Shown one piece after another: positions 16,501 to 26,188 of a stretch of 64,000 nucleotides of DNA. Position numbers and translations under genes: made by a program. Source of the DNA: Clostridium sp. KNHs205 (lineage in GTDB: Bacteria; Bacillota; Clostridia; Lachnospirales; Lachnospiraceae). The notes under the pieces were generated by a model. The model was not told where the DNA came from. It did not search any database and saw nothing but the letters and a program-made list of their open reading frames with translations. The DNA lies in NCBI RefSeq assembly GCF_000702945.1, contig NZ_JNLE01000003.1, positions 2,713,501-2,777,500 of the forward strand, read 5' to 3'. Position 1 is the first letter of the stretch. Each line of letters starts with the position of its first letter.

Positions 16501-18204
16501 ATGATCAATCTAAAAGAAAAGCCTTATTATCTTAAGGACGAGGAGATTAACTGGGTACAGGCCACTCTTAAGAGCATGAGCGAGGAGGAAAAGCTCGGAC
16601 AGTTATTCTGTCTTATTACCTATTCAGATCAGCAGGATTTAAGGCAGCTGGCCAATAAGTATAAACCGGGAGGATTAATGTGCAGACCTATGCCTGCCGA
16701 ACAAGTGGTCAATGCAGTGAAAATTCTTCAGGAGAATTCCAGGATTCCAATGCTGATATCAGCAAATCTGGAAAAGGGGGGTACCGGTATTGCAGAGGAA
16801 GGAACCTTTATGGGGTCTCAGATGCAGGTGGCTGCTACAGATGAGGATGAGATGGCTTACAAACTTGGAACTGTTTGCGGGACAGAAGGGTCTGCAGTAG
16901 GAGCTAATTGGGCTTTTGCTCCTATTATAGATATTGATTATAATTTCAGAAATCCCATTACCAATACACGTACTCTGGGTTCTGATCCGGACAGAGTCAG
17001 AAGAATGGGGGTACAGTACGTGAAAGGAGTGCAGGAACAGGGGGTAGCAGCCTCCATCAAGCATTTTCCCGGTGATGGAATGGATGAAAGGGACCAGCAT
17101 TTAGTAGCGTCCATTAACTCCATGTCTTGTGAAGAATGGGATAATACCTATGGAGCAGCCTATAAAGCTTGTATAGAAGCAGGAGCTTTAACTGTAATGG
17201 CAGGGCATATCCTGCAGCCTTCCTATACCAGAAAATATAATCCTGAAATAAAAGACAGTGATATACTGCCTGCCTCTTTGTCCCAGGAGCTGATTACAAA
17301 GCTTTTGAAGGAACAACTGGGTTTTCAGGGGCTGGTTGTTACCGATGCCTCCACCATGGCAGGAATGACGATTCCTATGAGCCGGGAGAAGGCAGTGCCT
17401 CAGGCTATCGCTGCCGGCTGTGATATGTTCCTCTTTACCAAGAATCTGGAGGAAGATTATGAATATATGCGTAAAGGAATTGAAACGGGTATTATTACAA
17501 AGGAACGTCTGGAGGATGCACTGACCAGAATTCTCGGAGTAAAAGCAGCTTTGAAACTGCCTGGGAAACAGGCGCAGGGAGAATTATCTCCTGACTATGA
17601 AACTGCCCTAAGAAATATCGGAACGAAACAGCATAAAGCCTGGGCCAGAGAATGTGCTGATAAAGCAATTACTATTGTAAAAGAAGAAATGGGTGTATTA
17701 CCGGTTACACCTTCCAGATATAAAAAAGTATTGTTTTATGATATTGAAAGCCAGCAGGGAGTGGCCTATTCCGTAAGAGCCGGAGTGGCAGAAAAGTTTA
17801 AAGAACTCCTTGAAAAGGAAGGCTTTGATATTGATGTATTTAAACCCGCATCAGGCTTTGAAGGGTTGTTTAACAGGTATGAAGATATACCGAATAAATA
17901 CGACCTGATTATATATCTTGCCAATATGGCAACAAAGAGCAATCAGACGACGGTCAGAATTGAGTGGGCGCAGCCTATGGGTGCAAATGTACCGGTATAT
18001 ATGGAAGTTGTCCCTACCATCTTTATTTCGGTAGAAAATCCCTACCATCTTATTGATGTACCAAGGGTAAAGACATACATAAATACCTACAGCTCAAGTG
18101 ATGAGGTTCTGGAGGCACTGGTAGAAAAGCTATCCGGAAGATCTGAATTTAAAGGAAAAAGTCCGGTGGATGTTTTCTGCGGTATGTGGGATACCAGGCT
18201 GTGA
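16501..18204 (+). CDS. GH3 family glycosidase, NagZ-like
   Basis: A 567-residue GH3 enzyme. The (beta/alpha)8 domain carries KHFPGDG (His188) and a conserved D-x-H pair (Asp198-Gln-His200) of the type used as acid/base dyad by NagZ-like beta-N-acetylglucosaminidases and phosphorylases; the nucleophile is Asp282 in VVTDAS. A C-terminal domain (about 380-567) resembles the GH3_C-like domain. There is no signal peptide, so it is cytoplasmic. It is cotranscribed with beta-phosphoglucomutase: the pairing suggests that it releases or phosphorolytically forms beta-linked sugar phosphates, but this is inference. A simple beta-N-acetylhexosaminidase or beta-glucosidase activity is the alternative. RBS GGGAGAGAAG. 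Confidence 0.87.
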   Translation: MINLKEKPYYLKDEEINWVQATLKSMSEEEKLGQLFCLITYSDQQDLRQLANKYKPGGLMCRPMPAEQVVNAVKILQENSRIPMLISANLEKGGTGIAEEGTFMGSQMQVAATDEDEMAYKLGTVCGTEGSAVGANWAFAPIIDIDYNFRNPITNTRTLGSDPDRVRRMGVQYVKGVQEQGVAASIKHFPGDGMDERDQHLVASINSMSCEEWDNTYGAAYKACIEAGALTVMAGHILQPSYTRKYNPEIKDSDILPASLSQELITKLLKEQLGFQGLVVTDASTMAGMTIPMSREKAVPQAIAAGCDMFLFTKNLEEDYEYMRKGIETGIITKERLEDALTRILGVKAALKLPGKQAQGELSPDYETALRNIGTKQHKAWARECADKAITIVKEEMGVLPVTPSRYKKVLFYDIESQQGVAYSVRAGVAEKFKELLEKEGFDIDVFKPASGFEGLFNRYEDIPNKYDLIIYLANMATKSNQTTVRIEWAQPMGANVPVYMEVVPTIFISVENPYHLIDVPRVKTYINTYSSSDEVLEALVEKLSGRSEFKGKSPVDVFCGMWDTRL

Positions 18205-18283
18205 GAGGAAACATGGTCTGCAAAGCCTGCAAAAATCTTTTTATTTCTGACAGGGTATTTTATAAAAAAGTACTATTATAGGC

Positions 18284-18685
18284 TTGATTACAGCCTTCGT
18301 TATACAATTGCTGGCACCACTCATTATAAATATGTATAATATCAGTCCGGAAACGAGAGAAATAGCTTATGAGCTGATGAATGCACTTTCTTTTACGGTC
18401 ATCTTTCAGACTGTCAGTACGGTTATGACAAAGGGAGTGCTTCGTGGAGGCGGAGATACGAAATTTCTGATGATAGCGGATATCTTATTTCTATGGGTGG
18501 CATCTGTGCCTCTGGGAATTCTATGTGCTTATGTATTTGAGATGTCCCCATTTGTTATATATATCACTCTAAGAATCGATCATATATTAAAGACCATATG
18601 GTGTATACAACGGTTGAACAGCAAGAAATGGATAAAGTCGATTGAGAAAAAATCGGTGAACATTTCACTGGAAATCGAAGGGTAA
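18284..18685 (+). pseudogene. C-terminal remnant of a MATE family efflux transporter
   Basis: A 133-residue open frame with segments FQTVSTVMTKGVLRGGGDTKFLMIADI and a following transmembrane pair, which match the last third of MATE multidrug/Na+ transporters (GxLRGxGDT is characteristic). Full-length members have about 450 residues and 12 membrane helices. Here the frame starts abruptly at TTG with a stop just upstream and no ribosome site. It is read as a decayed fragment. The parent gene's N-terminus is not present in the flanks. Confidence 0.75.
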
Positions 18686-18718
18686 GAAAGTGAAGAGTTA
18701 AGAAAGGTTGAGTGATAC

Positions 18719-18785
18719 TGCCGATTATGAGAGGTAACCGTCCAAGCTTCGTAAGGATTATTCCAATCACAATCGGCATTTTTTT
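18719..18785. terminator. possible bidirectional terminator
   Basis: TGCCGATT (18719-18726) pairs with AATCGGCA (18771-18778), which is followed by TTTTTTT. The loop is long (44 bases), so efficiency is doubtful. It lies between convergent genes. Confidence 0.45.
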
Positions 18786-18816
18786 ATGCCAGAGATAATG
18801 GGGAGAAAACATAGGG

Positions 18817-20394
18817 TTATTTTTTTCTATATTCCTGAGGTGTTTTTCCTGTAACGCACTTAAACTGCCTGGAGAAATAAGAAATATTGGGGAAACCGCT
18901 TGTCAGGGCAATATCCCGTATACTTTTTTGGCTTAACAGCAGTAACTCCTTGGCTCTTTTAATCCGTTCGTTTAATATAAAGGCAGTCAGAGATTCACCT
19001 GTTCGTTCACTGAATACATGGGAGAGATAATCAGGGCTTAAGTATACCAAAGAGGCAAGTTTCTTCCTGTTTAAATCTTCGTCTAAATGTTCCCGGATGT
19101 ACTTCCTGATCAGCTCGATAGAAGAATCGGACTGACTTATAGCTGACAGGCAGGCATCAAATACATCGATTACATGACATACCCATATTTTCATGGTTTC
19201 AACAGAATTACAGGCTTGTTCAAAGCTCTGCTCCGAGGTACTGTCATCGAAGAGCCGGTGGGCTGATTCTCCGTTCTTTTCTAAAATTGTATAGATAATC
19301 TGCATAAAATCATGGTTAAACCGTACCAGATCGCTTCTTTTCGCCATGGAAGACTGTTTCAGCTCGGATAAAAACTGCAGAGCCTGTTCTTTAACCTCAT
19401 TTTTTTTATGCTGCATTAACAAACTGGACCACTCGTTCAGACTGGTAAGGTTTTTGTTGCATTTTTCGGCAGCAGGCAAAGTTGTATCAATCAGCTTACA
19501 TTCCTCACTGATATTATTATAAGCTGCATCGTATAACTTTCTGAAATTCCTTCCGGCGTATAACAGAGAAGTATCAGTACTGATGTATAATTGAAAGATA
19601 CCCGGCAGGGAATGCTTAAGAGTCTTGATAATCCGTCTGTATATATCCAGATAGAAGGAACGTTCCACTGAATCATTTTTTGTTAAGCACAGAACATACT
19701 GTTTTTCATTGATTCTTGCCAGCACCGGCTGTAGATGCCAGGGCTCCAGTAATTCATTGATGATATTTTTTATTGCAAATTCATAGAGGTTGGTTTCCCA
19801 GGTATCTTTTTCCCTTTTTATACCGGTATGCAATAAAGCCAGGTAAAATCTGCCGGATAATAATTTCTGCGGTAAATGGTACTGACTCACTTCATTTGCA
19901 ATTTGCCTGGCATCACCGGGGATAATTTCCATGCATAGGGCATTCCAGAATTGTTCTTCTAATTTTCTCTTATTATTATCCCAGAACTTTGACTTTTGCT
20001 TATATAGCTCTTCATTCTCCTGCTGCCGTACTTTATTAATGGCTGCCAGAACACATTCCGTCAGCTGGTCGCTGTCCACAGGTTTCAGCAGGTAGTCAGT
20101 GCTTTGCAGCTTCAGGGCATTACTGGCATAGTTAAAATTAGCAAAGGAAGTTAAAAAAATAGTAACGGTATTATAATTCTCCCCACGTACCCACTTTAAT
20201 AAATCCAGGCCGCTGCCCTTAGGCATCTCGATATCACTTATCATAATATCTATCTTCTGATTTAAGTAGAAATCCTGTGCCTGCTGCATATTGTAAGCAC
20301 AGAAAATATCCGTGATTCCAAAGGAGAACCAGTCAATAGAAGCACGCAGTCCCTCAATACAGTAATATTCATCGTCCACTAACAATAGATTCAA
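18817..20394 (-). CDS. YesN-like response regulator with AraC-type HTH
   Basis: A 525-residue response regulator. Residues 1-120 are a receiver domain with DDE at 7-9 and phosphoacceptor Asp54 in ISDIEMPKG; Lys in LLKPVD follows. A middle region of about 290 residues has no named domain, as in YesN proteins. Residues about 420-525 form the AraC DNA-binding domain (SPDYLSHVFSERTGESLTAF and FPNISYFSRQFKCVTGKTPQEYRKK). The start is TTG, 7 bases after AGGAGG, and overlaps the kinase stop in TTGA. It pairs with the YesM-type kinase and very likely activates the divergent sugar importer through the direct repeats at 22250-22308. Confidence 0.92.
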   Translation of the reverse strand: MNLLLVDDEYYCIEGLRASIDWFSFGITDIFCAYNMQQAQDFYLNQKIDIMISDIEMPKGSGLDLLKWVRGENYNTVTIFLTSFANFNYASNALKLQSTDYLLKPVDSDQLTECVLAAINKVRQQENEELYKQKSKFWDNNKRKLEEQFWNALCMEIIPGDARQIANEVSQYHLPQKLLSGRFYLALLHTGIKREKDTWETNLYEFAIKNIINELLEPWHLQPVLARINEKQYVLCLTKNDSVERSFYLDIYRRIIKTLKHSLPGIFQLYISTDTSLLYAGRNFRKLYDAAYNNISEECKLIDTTLPAAEKCNKNLTSLNEWSSLLMQHKKNEVKEQALQFLSELKQSSMAKRSDLVRFNHDFMQIIYTILEKNGESAHRLFDDSTSEQSFEQACNSVETMKIWVCHVIDVFDACLSAISQSDSSIELIRKYIREHLDEDLNRKKLASLVYLSPDYLSHVFSERTGESLTAFILNERIKRAKELLLLSQKSIRDIALTSGFPNISYFSRQFKCVTGKTPQEYRKK

Positions 20395-22136
20395 GGTATG
20401 TCCTCCTTTGAGATAATTGGTATAAAAGGTATTTCAATATCAATCTGTGCCCCTGCCCCAGGACGGTTTGAGAAGCGAAAGGCAATGACCTCGGAACCAA
20501 ATACCAGTGCGGTGCGCTGGAGTACATTGCTGATACCGATGTGCTGAGTCTGAGTATCCTTTATATATTGATTGATATCCTGAAGCCGTTTCAGTATTTT
20601 TTCATGAAAACCGGAGCCGGTATCCCAGATGGTAATCTTTATATATTTATCCGAATCCTTTAGGATGACCTCCGAACTGATATGAATGGCTATGACCTTA
20701 CCAAGGACAGCTTCATATTTTATGGTGTTTTCGATAAAGCTCTGAAGCAGCAGGGGAATTACGGTTGCCTTATGGGTCCCGGGATTAATATCTGTATAGA
20801 AATCAATACTGCCCGGATACCTGATCTTTGATAATTCAATATAATTTTCTACATGCATCAGTTCCTGCTTCAGAGATACCGTCTGGCCGGAGGACAGGGT
20901 GTAGCGCAAATACTGGCTTAAATATTTCAGCATGGGCTTTAACAGATCCGAGCGATTTAGTTCCGCCAGCTGATAAGCCATATTCAGGCAGTTAATTAAA
21001 AAGTGAGGTGTAATCTGCAGGGACAAATACTGGGTGTAGATCTGCTGTCTGGATAATTTTTCTTCATAAACACCGATTTTCAGGGTTTTGATTTCCTGCA
21101 CCATTTCATTAAAAGCGCTGTTCACCTCTTCAAATTCCGTACAGGCTGCATTTACCGGCATAGTTGCATTAAGATCGCCGTTTTTTAAAGAAGAGATGGC
21201 TTTATTCAGCTCCGTAAGGGGGCGGATGACCAAACGGCTGATTATAATTGCTGCCAGTATCAGGAGCCCGAGCATAATAAAAAATATCTTGATCAGGAAG
21301 GGGATATATTTATTAATATCCACAAAAAACTGATTTTCCGGGATAAGGGATACTAAATAAAGGTCACCGAAATCCATTTCACAGGATACGATTAATTGCT
21401 CTGAATCCATAATGGTTATTGAATGATAACTGCTGTAATCTGTTATGGAGTACACCGGTAATTGTTCTATGGGAGGATTATTGCTGGTTACCACACCCTT
21501 ATCTGTAACAAGAAACACTTCCTGTGTAAGTTCCTTGCCGACCAGGGGATTCAGGGCTTGTCCGGTACTGATCCAACAGCCAATATAGCTGTTATGTACC
21601 TTGATGACACGAAATAAATAATACTTGCCCTTAATTTCCAACGGAAACCACTTGTCCTTTTTATCATTTGTAAGTAATTGCTCTTCCTCTATTAAACGGG
21701 TTAATTCACTTTTTATGTTTTTGGAAATATTAGAGGTGGAATTAGCCTGGGTTTCTGCAAAGAAAGTACTACTGGTCAGCGAATACAGAAAGAAACCATC
21801 CATATCATAAATAGTAACCGCGGACCGGAAACTTTTCTGTACATGGTAAACAGAGGAAAACCATTGTTCCGAGGACAGATCATGTTTATCTATAATTCGT
21901 ATATCACCGTCTTCATAAGCAAAATTCTTCAGATAATTAACGGTGGTATCGAAGCTCTCTGTTAATCGGTTCTGATAAATAGTAAGGGTCTCTTTCATGG
22001 TTTCATAGATTTTATTCTTGATTTCCTTGTAAGCTATAAGATTATTTACTGCCACAAGTATGATGAGAAGTGAAAAAATCAAGATAATAAATGCTGACAG
22101 CCGGAAACGTAAAGAGCGAAAGCGGATCGGTTCCAA
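20391..22136 (-). CDS. YesM-like sensor histidine kinase
   Basis: A membrane sensor kinase of 581 residues. Two membrane segments (about 15-37 and 285-307) bound an extracytoplasmic cache-like sensor domain; a HAMP domain follows (RPLTELNKAISSLKNGDLNATMP), then a His_kinase segment QITPHFLINCLNMAY, whose His is the phosphorylation site, and an HATPase domain with DTGSGF and GISNVLQR. The start chosen is TTG 22136 with AAAGGGGG 7 bases upstream; a longer frame to 22211 lacks a ribosome site and overlaps the promoter. It transfers phosphate to the YesN-like partner, with which it overlaps by 4 bases. The likely signal is an extracellular oligosaccharide or its binding protein. Confidence 0.92.
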   Translation of the reverse strand: MEPIRFRSLRFRLSAFIILIFSLLIILVAVNNLIAYKEIKNKIYETMKETLTIYQNRLTESFDTTVNYLKNFAYEDGDIRIIDKHDLSSEQWFSSVYHVQKSFRSAVTIYDMDGFFLYSLTSSTFFAETQANSTSNISKNIKSELTRLIEEEQLLTNDKKDKWFPLEIKGKYYLFRVIKVHNSYIGCWISTGQALNPLVGKELTQEVFLVTDKGVVTSNNPPIEQLPVYSITDYSSYHSITIMDSEQLIVSCEMDFGDLYLVSLIPENQFFVDINKYIPFLIKIFFIMLGLLILAAIIISRLVIRPLTELNKAISSLKNGDLNATMPVNAACTEFEEVNSAFNEMVQEIKTLKIGVYEEKLSRQQIYTQYLSLQITPHFLINCLNMAYQLAELNRSDLLKPMLKYLSQYLRYTLSSGQTVSLKQELMHVENYIELSKIRYPGSIDFYTDINPGTHKATVIPLLLQSFIENTIKYEAVLGKVIAIHISSEVILKDSDKYIKITIWDTGSGFHEKILKRLQDINQYIKDTQTQHIGISNVLQRTALVFGSEVIAFRFSNRPGAGAQIDIEIPFIPIISKEDIP

Positions 22137-22202
22137 GTTGTGCCCCCTTTGCAAGAATTTATTATTGACATTGTTAATAATGATGATATCATATTGAAAT
22201 AC

Positions 22203-22230
22203 ATTATACAATAACTAACAACATAACCAA
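22203..22230 (-). promoter_or_regulatory. promoter of the yesMN-type operon
   Basis: Reading the minus strand: TTGGTT (22230-22225), 16-base spacer, TATAAT (22208-22203). It lies 67 bases before the kinase start. Confidence 0.65.
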
Positions 22231-22249
22231 AGAAAATTAATATTATACA

Positions 22250-22308
22250 GCATAATTGTGCAAATGAACAGGATATAACTTTTGAGCTTATAGCATCATT
22301 GTGCAAAT
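22250..22308 (+). promoter_or_regulatory. two direct repeats, probable response-regulator sites
   Basis: GCATAATTGTGCAAAT (22250-22265) and GCATCATTGTGCAAAT (22293-22308) match at 15 of 16 bases, with starts 43 bases apart (four helical turns). A half-copy GCATAATT follows at 22318-22325, 25 bases before the -10 box. Same-face direct repeats upstream of a promoter without a good -35 are typical for AraC-type activators. Confidence 0.7.
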
Positions 22309-22349
22309 ACGTAACAGCATAATTCTTTCATCATCGGTCGGCCTTACGC

Positions 22350-22355
22350 TATAAT
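22350..22355 (+). promoter_or_regulatory. -10 box of sugar importer operon
   Basis: TATAAT with no recognisable -35 at 16-18 bases upstream, consistent with activator dependence. It overlaps the ATG at 22354, excluding that codon as the start of the binding-protein gene. Confidence 0.6.
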
Positions 22356-22413
22356 GACACTGTCAAAGCGTACTAGTACGGCTTTTGAAACAAAGAGAAG
22401 GAGAGGGTTTATT

Positions 22414-23976
22414 ATGAGAAAAGGACTGGCATTATTATTAGCACTTCTTATGGTTTTCAGTTTGTCTGCCTGCGGTAAAGGCGGAAACGATTCAGGAAAT
22501 GCAAAAACCGGCAGCGGGACAGGAACTTCCGCAGAAAACCAGGAGGACACTGATTCAGGTGAAAAGGCTTCAGGGGAAATTACACATCTGGTCATGAGTT
22601 TTATGACCTGGACGGGAGCTCCTAATGACACGGACAAAATTCAGGAAGCAATCAATGAGATTACCAGAGAACGTTACGGAATTGAAGTTGAACTGCAGAT
22701 ATCAGACAGCAGTTCCTACAAACAGAATATGACACTGGCGCTATCCGGCGGAGAGCAGATAGATATTATCAGTACCATTTTAAGCAATTATAATTCCATG
22801 GTACAACAAGGTTATCTGTTAGATCTAGAAGAAAATGACCTGATTAAAAATTATGGTGCCGGAATTGCTGAGACCGTTGGCGCAGAGTATGTAGATGCCT
22901 GTCGTGTGAATGGCAAATTATACGGTGTACCCAATAACCGTGACATGGCACAGGGACGAGGCTGTGCAGCCATTGCCAACAAATACCTGGAGGGGATTGG
23001 CTATACCGTTGATAACAGCAAAGAAATTATCCAGATTACCCAGGCAGAACTGGATGATATCTATGCAAGACTCCATGAAAAATATCCGGATACAGAGGTA
23101 TACAGACCTACCACTCTCTCCATGAGCCAGTTCTCCAATGTGGATTTACTCGGCGGTAATGCATTTGGTGTCCTGCTTGATTATGGCAAGGAGCTTAAAG
23201 TGGAGAATCTTTTTACCAGCGATTTCTATAAAGAGTACTGCAGCCGTATCTACGATTATAACCAGAAGGGTTATATCAGCAAGGACTCTGTTACCGATAC
23301 TACCGCTGTTACAGAGCTTGTTAAAGCAGGTACCTTAATCGGGTACACCACCGCAGGAAAACCTGGAATCAAGCAGCAGGAGACCAATATGTGCGGTCAG
23401 CCAATGACGATCTTCCAGACCCTGGATGATTATATAAGCTCCTCTGCCGTTGCTTCCTTCCCTTGGGCAATCTCCATTAATACAATTAATGCCGAGGCTT
23501 CCATGCGGTTATTAAATGCCTTCTATACCGATGCAGACCTTGCCAATCTTCTTAGCTGGGGTATTGAAGGGGTACATTACAAAGTACAGGACAATGGTCT
23601 GATCACCTTTGCAGATGGCGTGGACGCGACGAATTCCGGCTGGAATCACTCCATTGGCTGGGAGCTGCCCAACCAGTTTATCACCTATGTATGGGAAGGC
23701 AATGATCCGGCTTTATGGACCAATATTGATAATTTTAACAAAAATGCGAAAAAATCAGCTGCCAGCGGTTTTACCTTTGATGCGACCAATGTTGCTACGG
23801 AACTTACCAGTGTGCAGAATGTTTATGATGAATTCCAGAAGAGTATCGAGTATGGCTTTGTGGAACCCACAGCAGGCATTGAGGAAATGAATACCAAGAT
23901 GCAAAAGGCGGGGCTGGAAAGAATGATTGCTGAAAAGCAGACACAGCTGGATGCCTGGGCTGCAGCAAATAAATAA
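22414..23976 (+). CDS. extracellular sugar-binding lipoprotein of ABC importer
   Basis: A 520-residue solute-binding lipoprotein of the LplA/YtcQ type. The signal peptide MRKGLALLLALLMVFSLSAC ends in lipobox LSAC with Cys20 as the lipid anchor, followed by a Gly/Ser/Asp-rich tether. The start ATG 22414 follows AGAAGGAGAGGG; the longer frame from 22354 overlaps the promoter. The mature protein has the two-lobe layout and size typical for oligosaccharide binders. The two permease genes follow; no ATPase gene is present, as usual for importers served by a shared MsmX-like ATPase. It is probably controlled by the divergent YesM/YesN-type pair. The ligand is unknown. Confidence 0.92.
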   Translation: MRKGLALLLALLMVFSLSACGKGGNDSGNAKTGSGTGTSAENQEDTDSGEKASGEITHLVMSFMTWTGAPNDTDKIQEAINEITRERYGIEVELQISDSSSYKQNMTLALSGGEQIDIISTILSNYNSMVQQGYLLDLEENDLIKNYGAGIAETVGAEYVDACRVNGKLYGVPNNRDMAQGRGCAAIANKYLEGIGYTVDNSKEIIQITQAELDDIYARLHEKYPDTEVYRPTTLSMSQFSNVDLLGGNAFGVLLDYGKELKVENLFTSDFYKEYCSRIYDYNQKGYISKDSVTDTTAVTELVKAGTLIGYTTAGKPGIKQQETNMCGQPMTIFQTLDDYISSSAVASFPWAISINTINAEASMRLLNAFYTDADLANLLSWGIEGVHYKVQDNGLITFADGVDATNSGWNHSIGWELPNQFITYVWEGNDPALWTNIDNFNKNAKKSAASGFTFDATNVATELTSVQNVYDEFQKSIEYGFVEPTAGIEEMNTKMQKAGLERMIAEKQTQLDAWAAANK

Positions 23977-24028
23977 GAAACCGACCGCTGTTTGGTACGG
24001 CTTTGAGACTGAAGGAGATGATGGCTTA

Positions 24029-24985
24029 ATGGAGGCTGGAAGAAAGATACGTTCTGACCGGAAAGAGAATTTTCCGAAGAAATGGGCTAAACTGAAACGC
24101 TTTATCCCTATATATATCATGATGCTGCCGGGGCTGATATACCTGTTTATCAATAATTACATGCCCCTTCCCGGTTTGGTTATTGCATTTAAACAGTATA
24201 ATGCCAGACTTGGTATTTATGGTAGCAAGTGGATTGGTTTTAAGAATTTTGAGTATTTATTTAAAACCAGTGATGCCTGGGTTATTACCCGTAATACGAT
24301 TTTATACAATGTTGCTTTTATTATCATAAATACGGTTATGGCCATTTTAGTTGCCGTTATATTAAGTGAACTGAACGGAAGAAGGAAAAAAGTTTACCAA
24401 AGCGTTATCCTTCTGCCCAATCTTATATCAACGGTTATTATAGGGTATCTTGTATTCTCCTTCTTCAGTGTCGAAAACGGATTCTTTAACAATTCAATTC
24501 TGCCTGTTTTTGGACATGAACCCATTGACTGGTATAGTAAACCGAAATACTGGCCTTTTATTATCATCTTTGTAAGTGCCTGGAAAAGTGTTGGATATAA
24601 CTGTATCGTTTATCTGGCGACTATATTAGGGTTTGACAGGGCTTATTACGAGTCAGCCCTGGTAGACGGTGCTACCAGAGGAAAGCAGTTCCGATATATC
24701 ACCCTGCCCCTGTTAAAACCCACTATTATCATGCTGACCCTTATGGCTGTAGGGCGAATCTTCTATTCTGATTTCGGATTGTTTTACCAGGTGCCTTTAA
24801 ATCAAGGTGCGCTGTATTCAGTTACGAATACAATTGATACCTATGTGTACCGCGGTTTATTACAGCTTGGAAATATATCGATGTCTGCAGCAGCCGGATT
24901 ATATCAATCAATTGTCGGTTTTATATTAGTCTTAGGTGCTAATACACTGGTGCGCAGGGTTGATAAAGACAGTGCCTTGATATAG
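24029..24985 (+). CDS. sugar ABC transporter permease, LplB type
   Basis: A 318-residue inner-membrane permease with six predicted membrane segments. Its EAA loop, YYESALVDGATRGKQFRYITLPLLKP (residues about 205-230), is the ATPase-docking motif of binding-protein-dependent permeases. It begins MEAGRKIRSDRKENF at ATG 24029, after GAAGGAGA; a longer frame overlapping the lipoprotein gene lacks a ribosome site. It is the first of two heterodimer-forming permeases in the importer. Confidence 0.92.
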   Translation: MEAGRKIRSDRKENFPKKWAKLKRFIPIYIMMLPGLIYLFINNYMPLPGLVIAFKQYNARLGIYGSKWIGFKNFEYLFKTSDAWVITRNTILYNVAFIIINTVMAILVAVILSELNGRRKKVYQSVILLPNLISTVIIGYLVFSFFSVENGFFNNSILPVFGHEPIDWYSKPKYWPFIIIFVSAWKSVGYNCIVYLATILGFDRAYYESALVDGATRGKQFRYITLPLLKPTIIMLTLMAVGRIFYSDFGLFYQVPLNQGALYSVTNTIDTYVYRGLLQLGNISMSAAAGLYQSIVGFILVLGANTLVRRVDKDSALI

Positions 24986-24999
24986 GGAGGGAATGGAAG

Positions 25000-25899
25000 A
25001 TGAAGACAAAAGAAGCAAAAATTTATGATATGATCGGGCATGTGATCATGACAATCCTGACCCTGTTAGCCATAATACCGATTATACTGATGGTGGTATC
25101 TTCTGTGACCGATAATGCCGCACTTTTACAGAACGGTTATTCCTTTTTTCCGGAAAAGTGGAGCCTTTATGCTTATGAGTGGATTTTTAAGTCTAACAGT
25201 AATATCGTTATGCGGGCTTATGGAATATCCTTTCTGCTGACAGGACTTGGAGTAACCATAAGTTTGATGATAACCACTTTATTAGCCTATGGCCTTTCCA
25301 AAAGGGGATTGCCTTTTCGAGGGCTGCTTACCTTTCTGGTGTTTTTCACCATGCTGTTTAATGGAGGACTGGTTTCAACCTACATAAATTATACCAATGT
25401 GTTTCACGTAAAAGATACTTTTGCAGGCTTACTGGTCCCGGGACTTTTAATGAATGCCTTTAATATCCTGCTTATGAAAAGTTATTTTGTAACCAGTATA
25501 CCCGATGAAATCCTGGAGGCGGCTTATATTGACGGTGCAGGGGAGTTCAAGACCATGTATGCAGTAGCTCTTCCCATGGCAAAGCCTATTATTGCAACAA
25601 TAGGAATGTTCGTAGGTATTGCATACTGGAATGACTGGAATAACGGATATATCTATCTGGTAAAGAACACGGATTTATACAGTATACAGAACCTTTTAAA
25701 CAGGCTGATGCAAAACATACAGGCACTGTCCCAGAATGCGGCGAATCTATCAAATGCAAACCAGGGCCTGGCTCAAATCCCTACGGCGACCGTCCGTATG
25801 GCACTGGCAACTTTGGGTATTCTGCCAGTGGTAGTAATCTACCCTTTTATTCAGAAAAACTTCGTAAAAGGAATAACCCTTGGAGGGGTAAAAGGATAG
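25000..25899 (+). CDS. sugar ABC transporter permease, LplC/YtcP type
   Basis: A 299-residue permease with six membrane segments and EAA loop ILEAAYIDGAGEFKTMYAVALPMAKP near residues 170-195. It ends PFIQKNFVKGITLGGVKG, the common C-terminus of CarB-like sugar permeases. RBS GGGAGGGAATGGAAG. It lies 14 bases after the first permease, and the two form the membrane channel. The gene after it is only a remnant, so the importer operon probably ends here. Confidence 0.93.
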   Translation: MKTKEAKIYDMIGHVIMTILTLLAIIPIILMVVSSVTDNAALLQNGYSFFPEKWSLYAYEWIFKSNSNIVMRAYGISFLLTGLGVTISLMITTLLAYGLSKRGLPFRGLLTFLVFFTMLFNGGLVSTYINYTNVFHVKDTFAGLLVPGLLMNAFNILLMKSYFVTSIPDEILEAAYIDGAGEFKTMYAVALPMAKPIIATIGMFVGIAYWNDWNNGYIYLVKNTDLYSIQNLLNRLMQNIQALSQNAANLSNANQGLAQIPTATVRMALATLGILPVVVIYPFIQKNFVKGITLGGVKG

Positions 25900-25920
25900 G
25901 TTACAACAACGCAGGAAGGA

Positions 25921-26188
25921 GGATATATGAAATACAACACCAGCAGATAAGCACACAGTGGCAACATTTAAACGACTGGTTCAGGCGGAAGCTCCTGAGG
26001 TACACTTCTCCTGCTATCAATCTGTTACGGACAATACAGGAAAGTACTATAATCCAGACAATACCCCCTATGAATATAATGGACATTTTAGCTGGATTCC
26101 GGCACTGAATAACGAATGCGTAATGGAAACAGATAGCAGCGTGACTCTGTTTGAATGGCTGGCCAAACAAAAAATGAAAGGTTGTTAA
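25921..26188 (+). pseudogene. C-terminal remnant of a COG4099-like esterase/peptidase
   Basis: The frame up to 26188 reads EVHFSCYQSVTDNTGKYYN and NGHFSWIPALNNECV, then LFEWLAKQ. This matches the C-terminal end of large secreted alpha/beta hydrolases of the predicted-peptidase/acetylxylan-esterase-like COG4099 group, where NGHWSWxxxLNN is common and holds the catalytic His. The catalytic Ser part is absent and there is no usable start; a GGAGGATAT ATG at 25927 opens only 8 codons. I infer the rest was deleted, possibly when the importer genes were placed here. Confidence 0.6.

Noticed and set aside
22354-22413. Upstream start for the binding lipoprotein
   Set aside because: This ATG overlaps the -10 box and would put 20 residues before the signal peptide.
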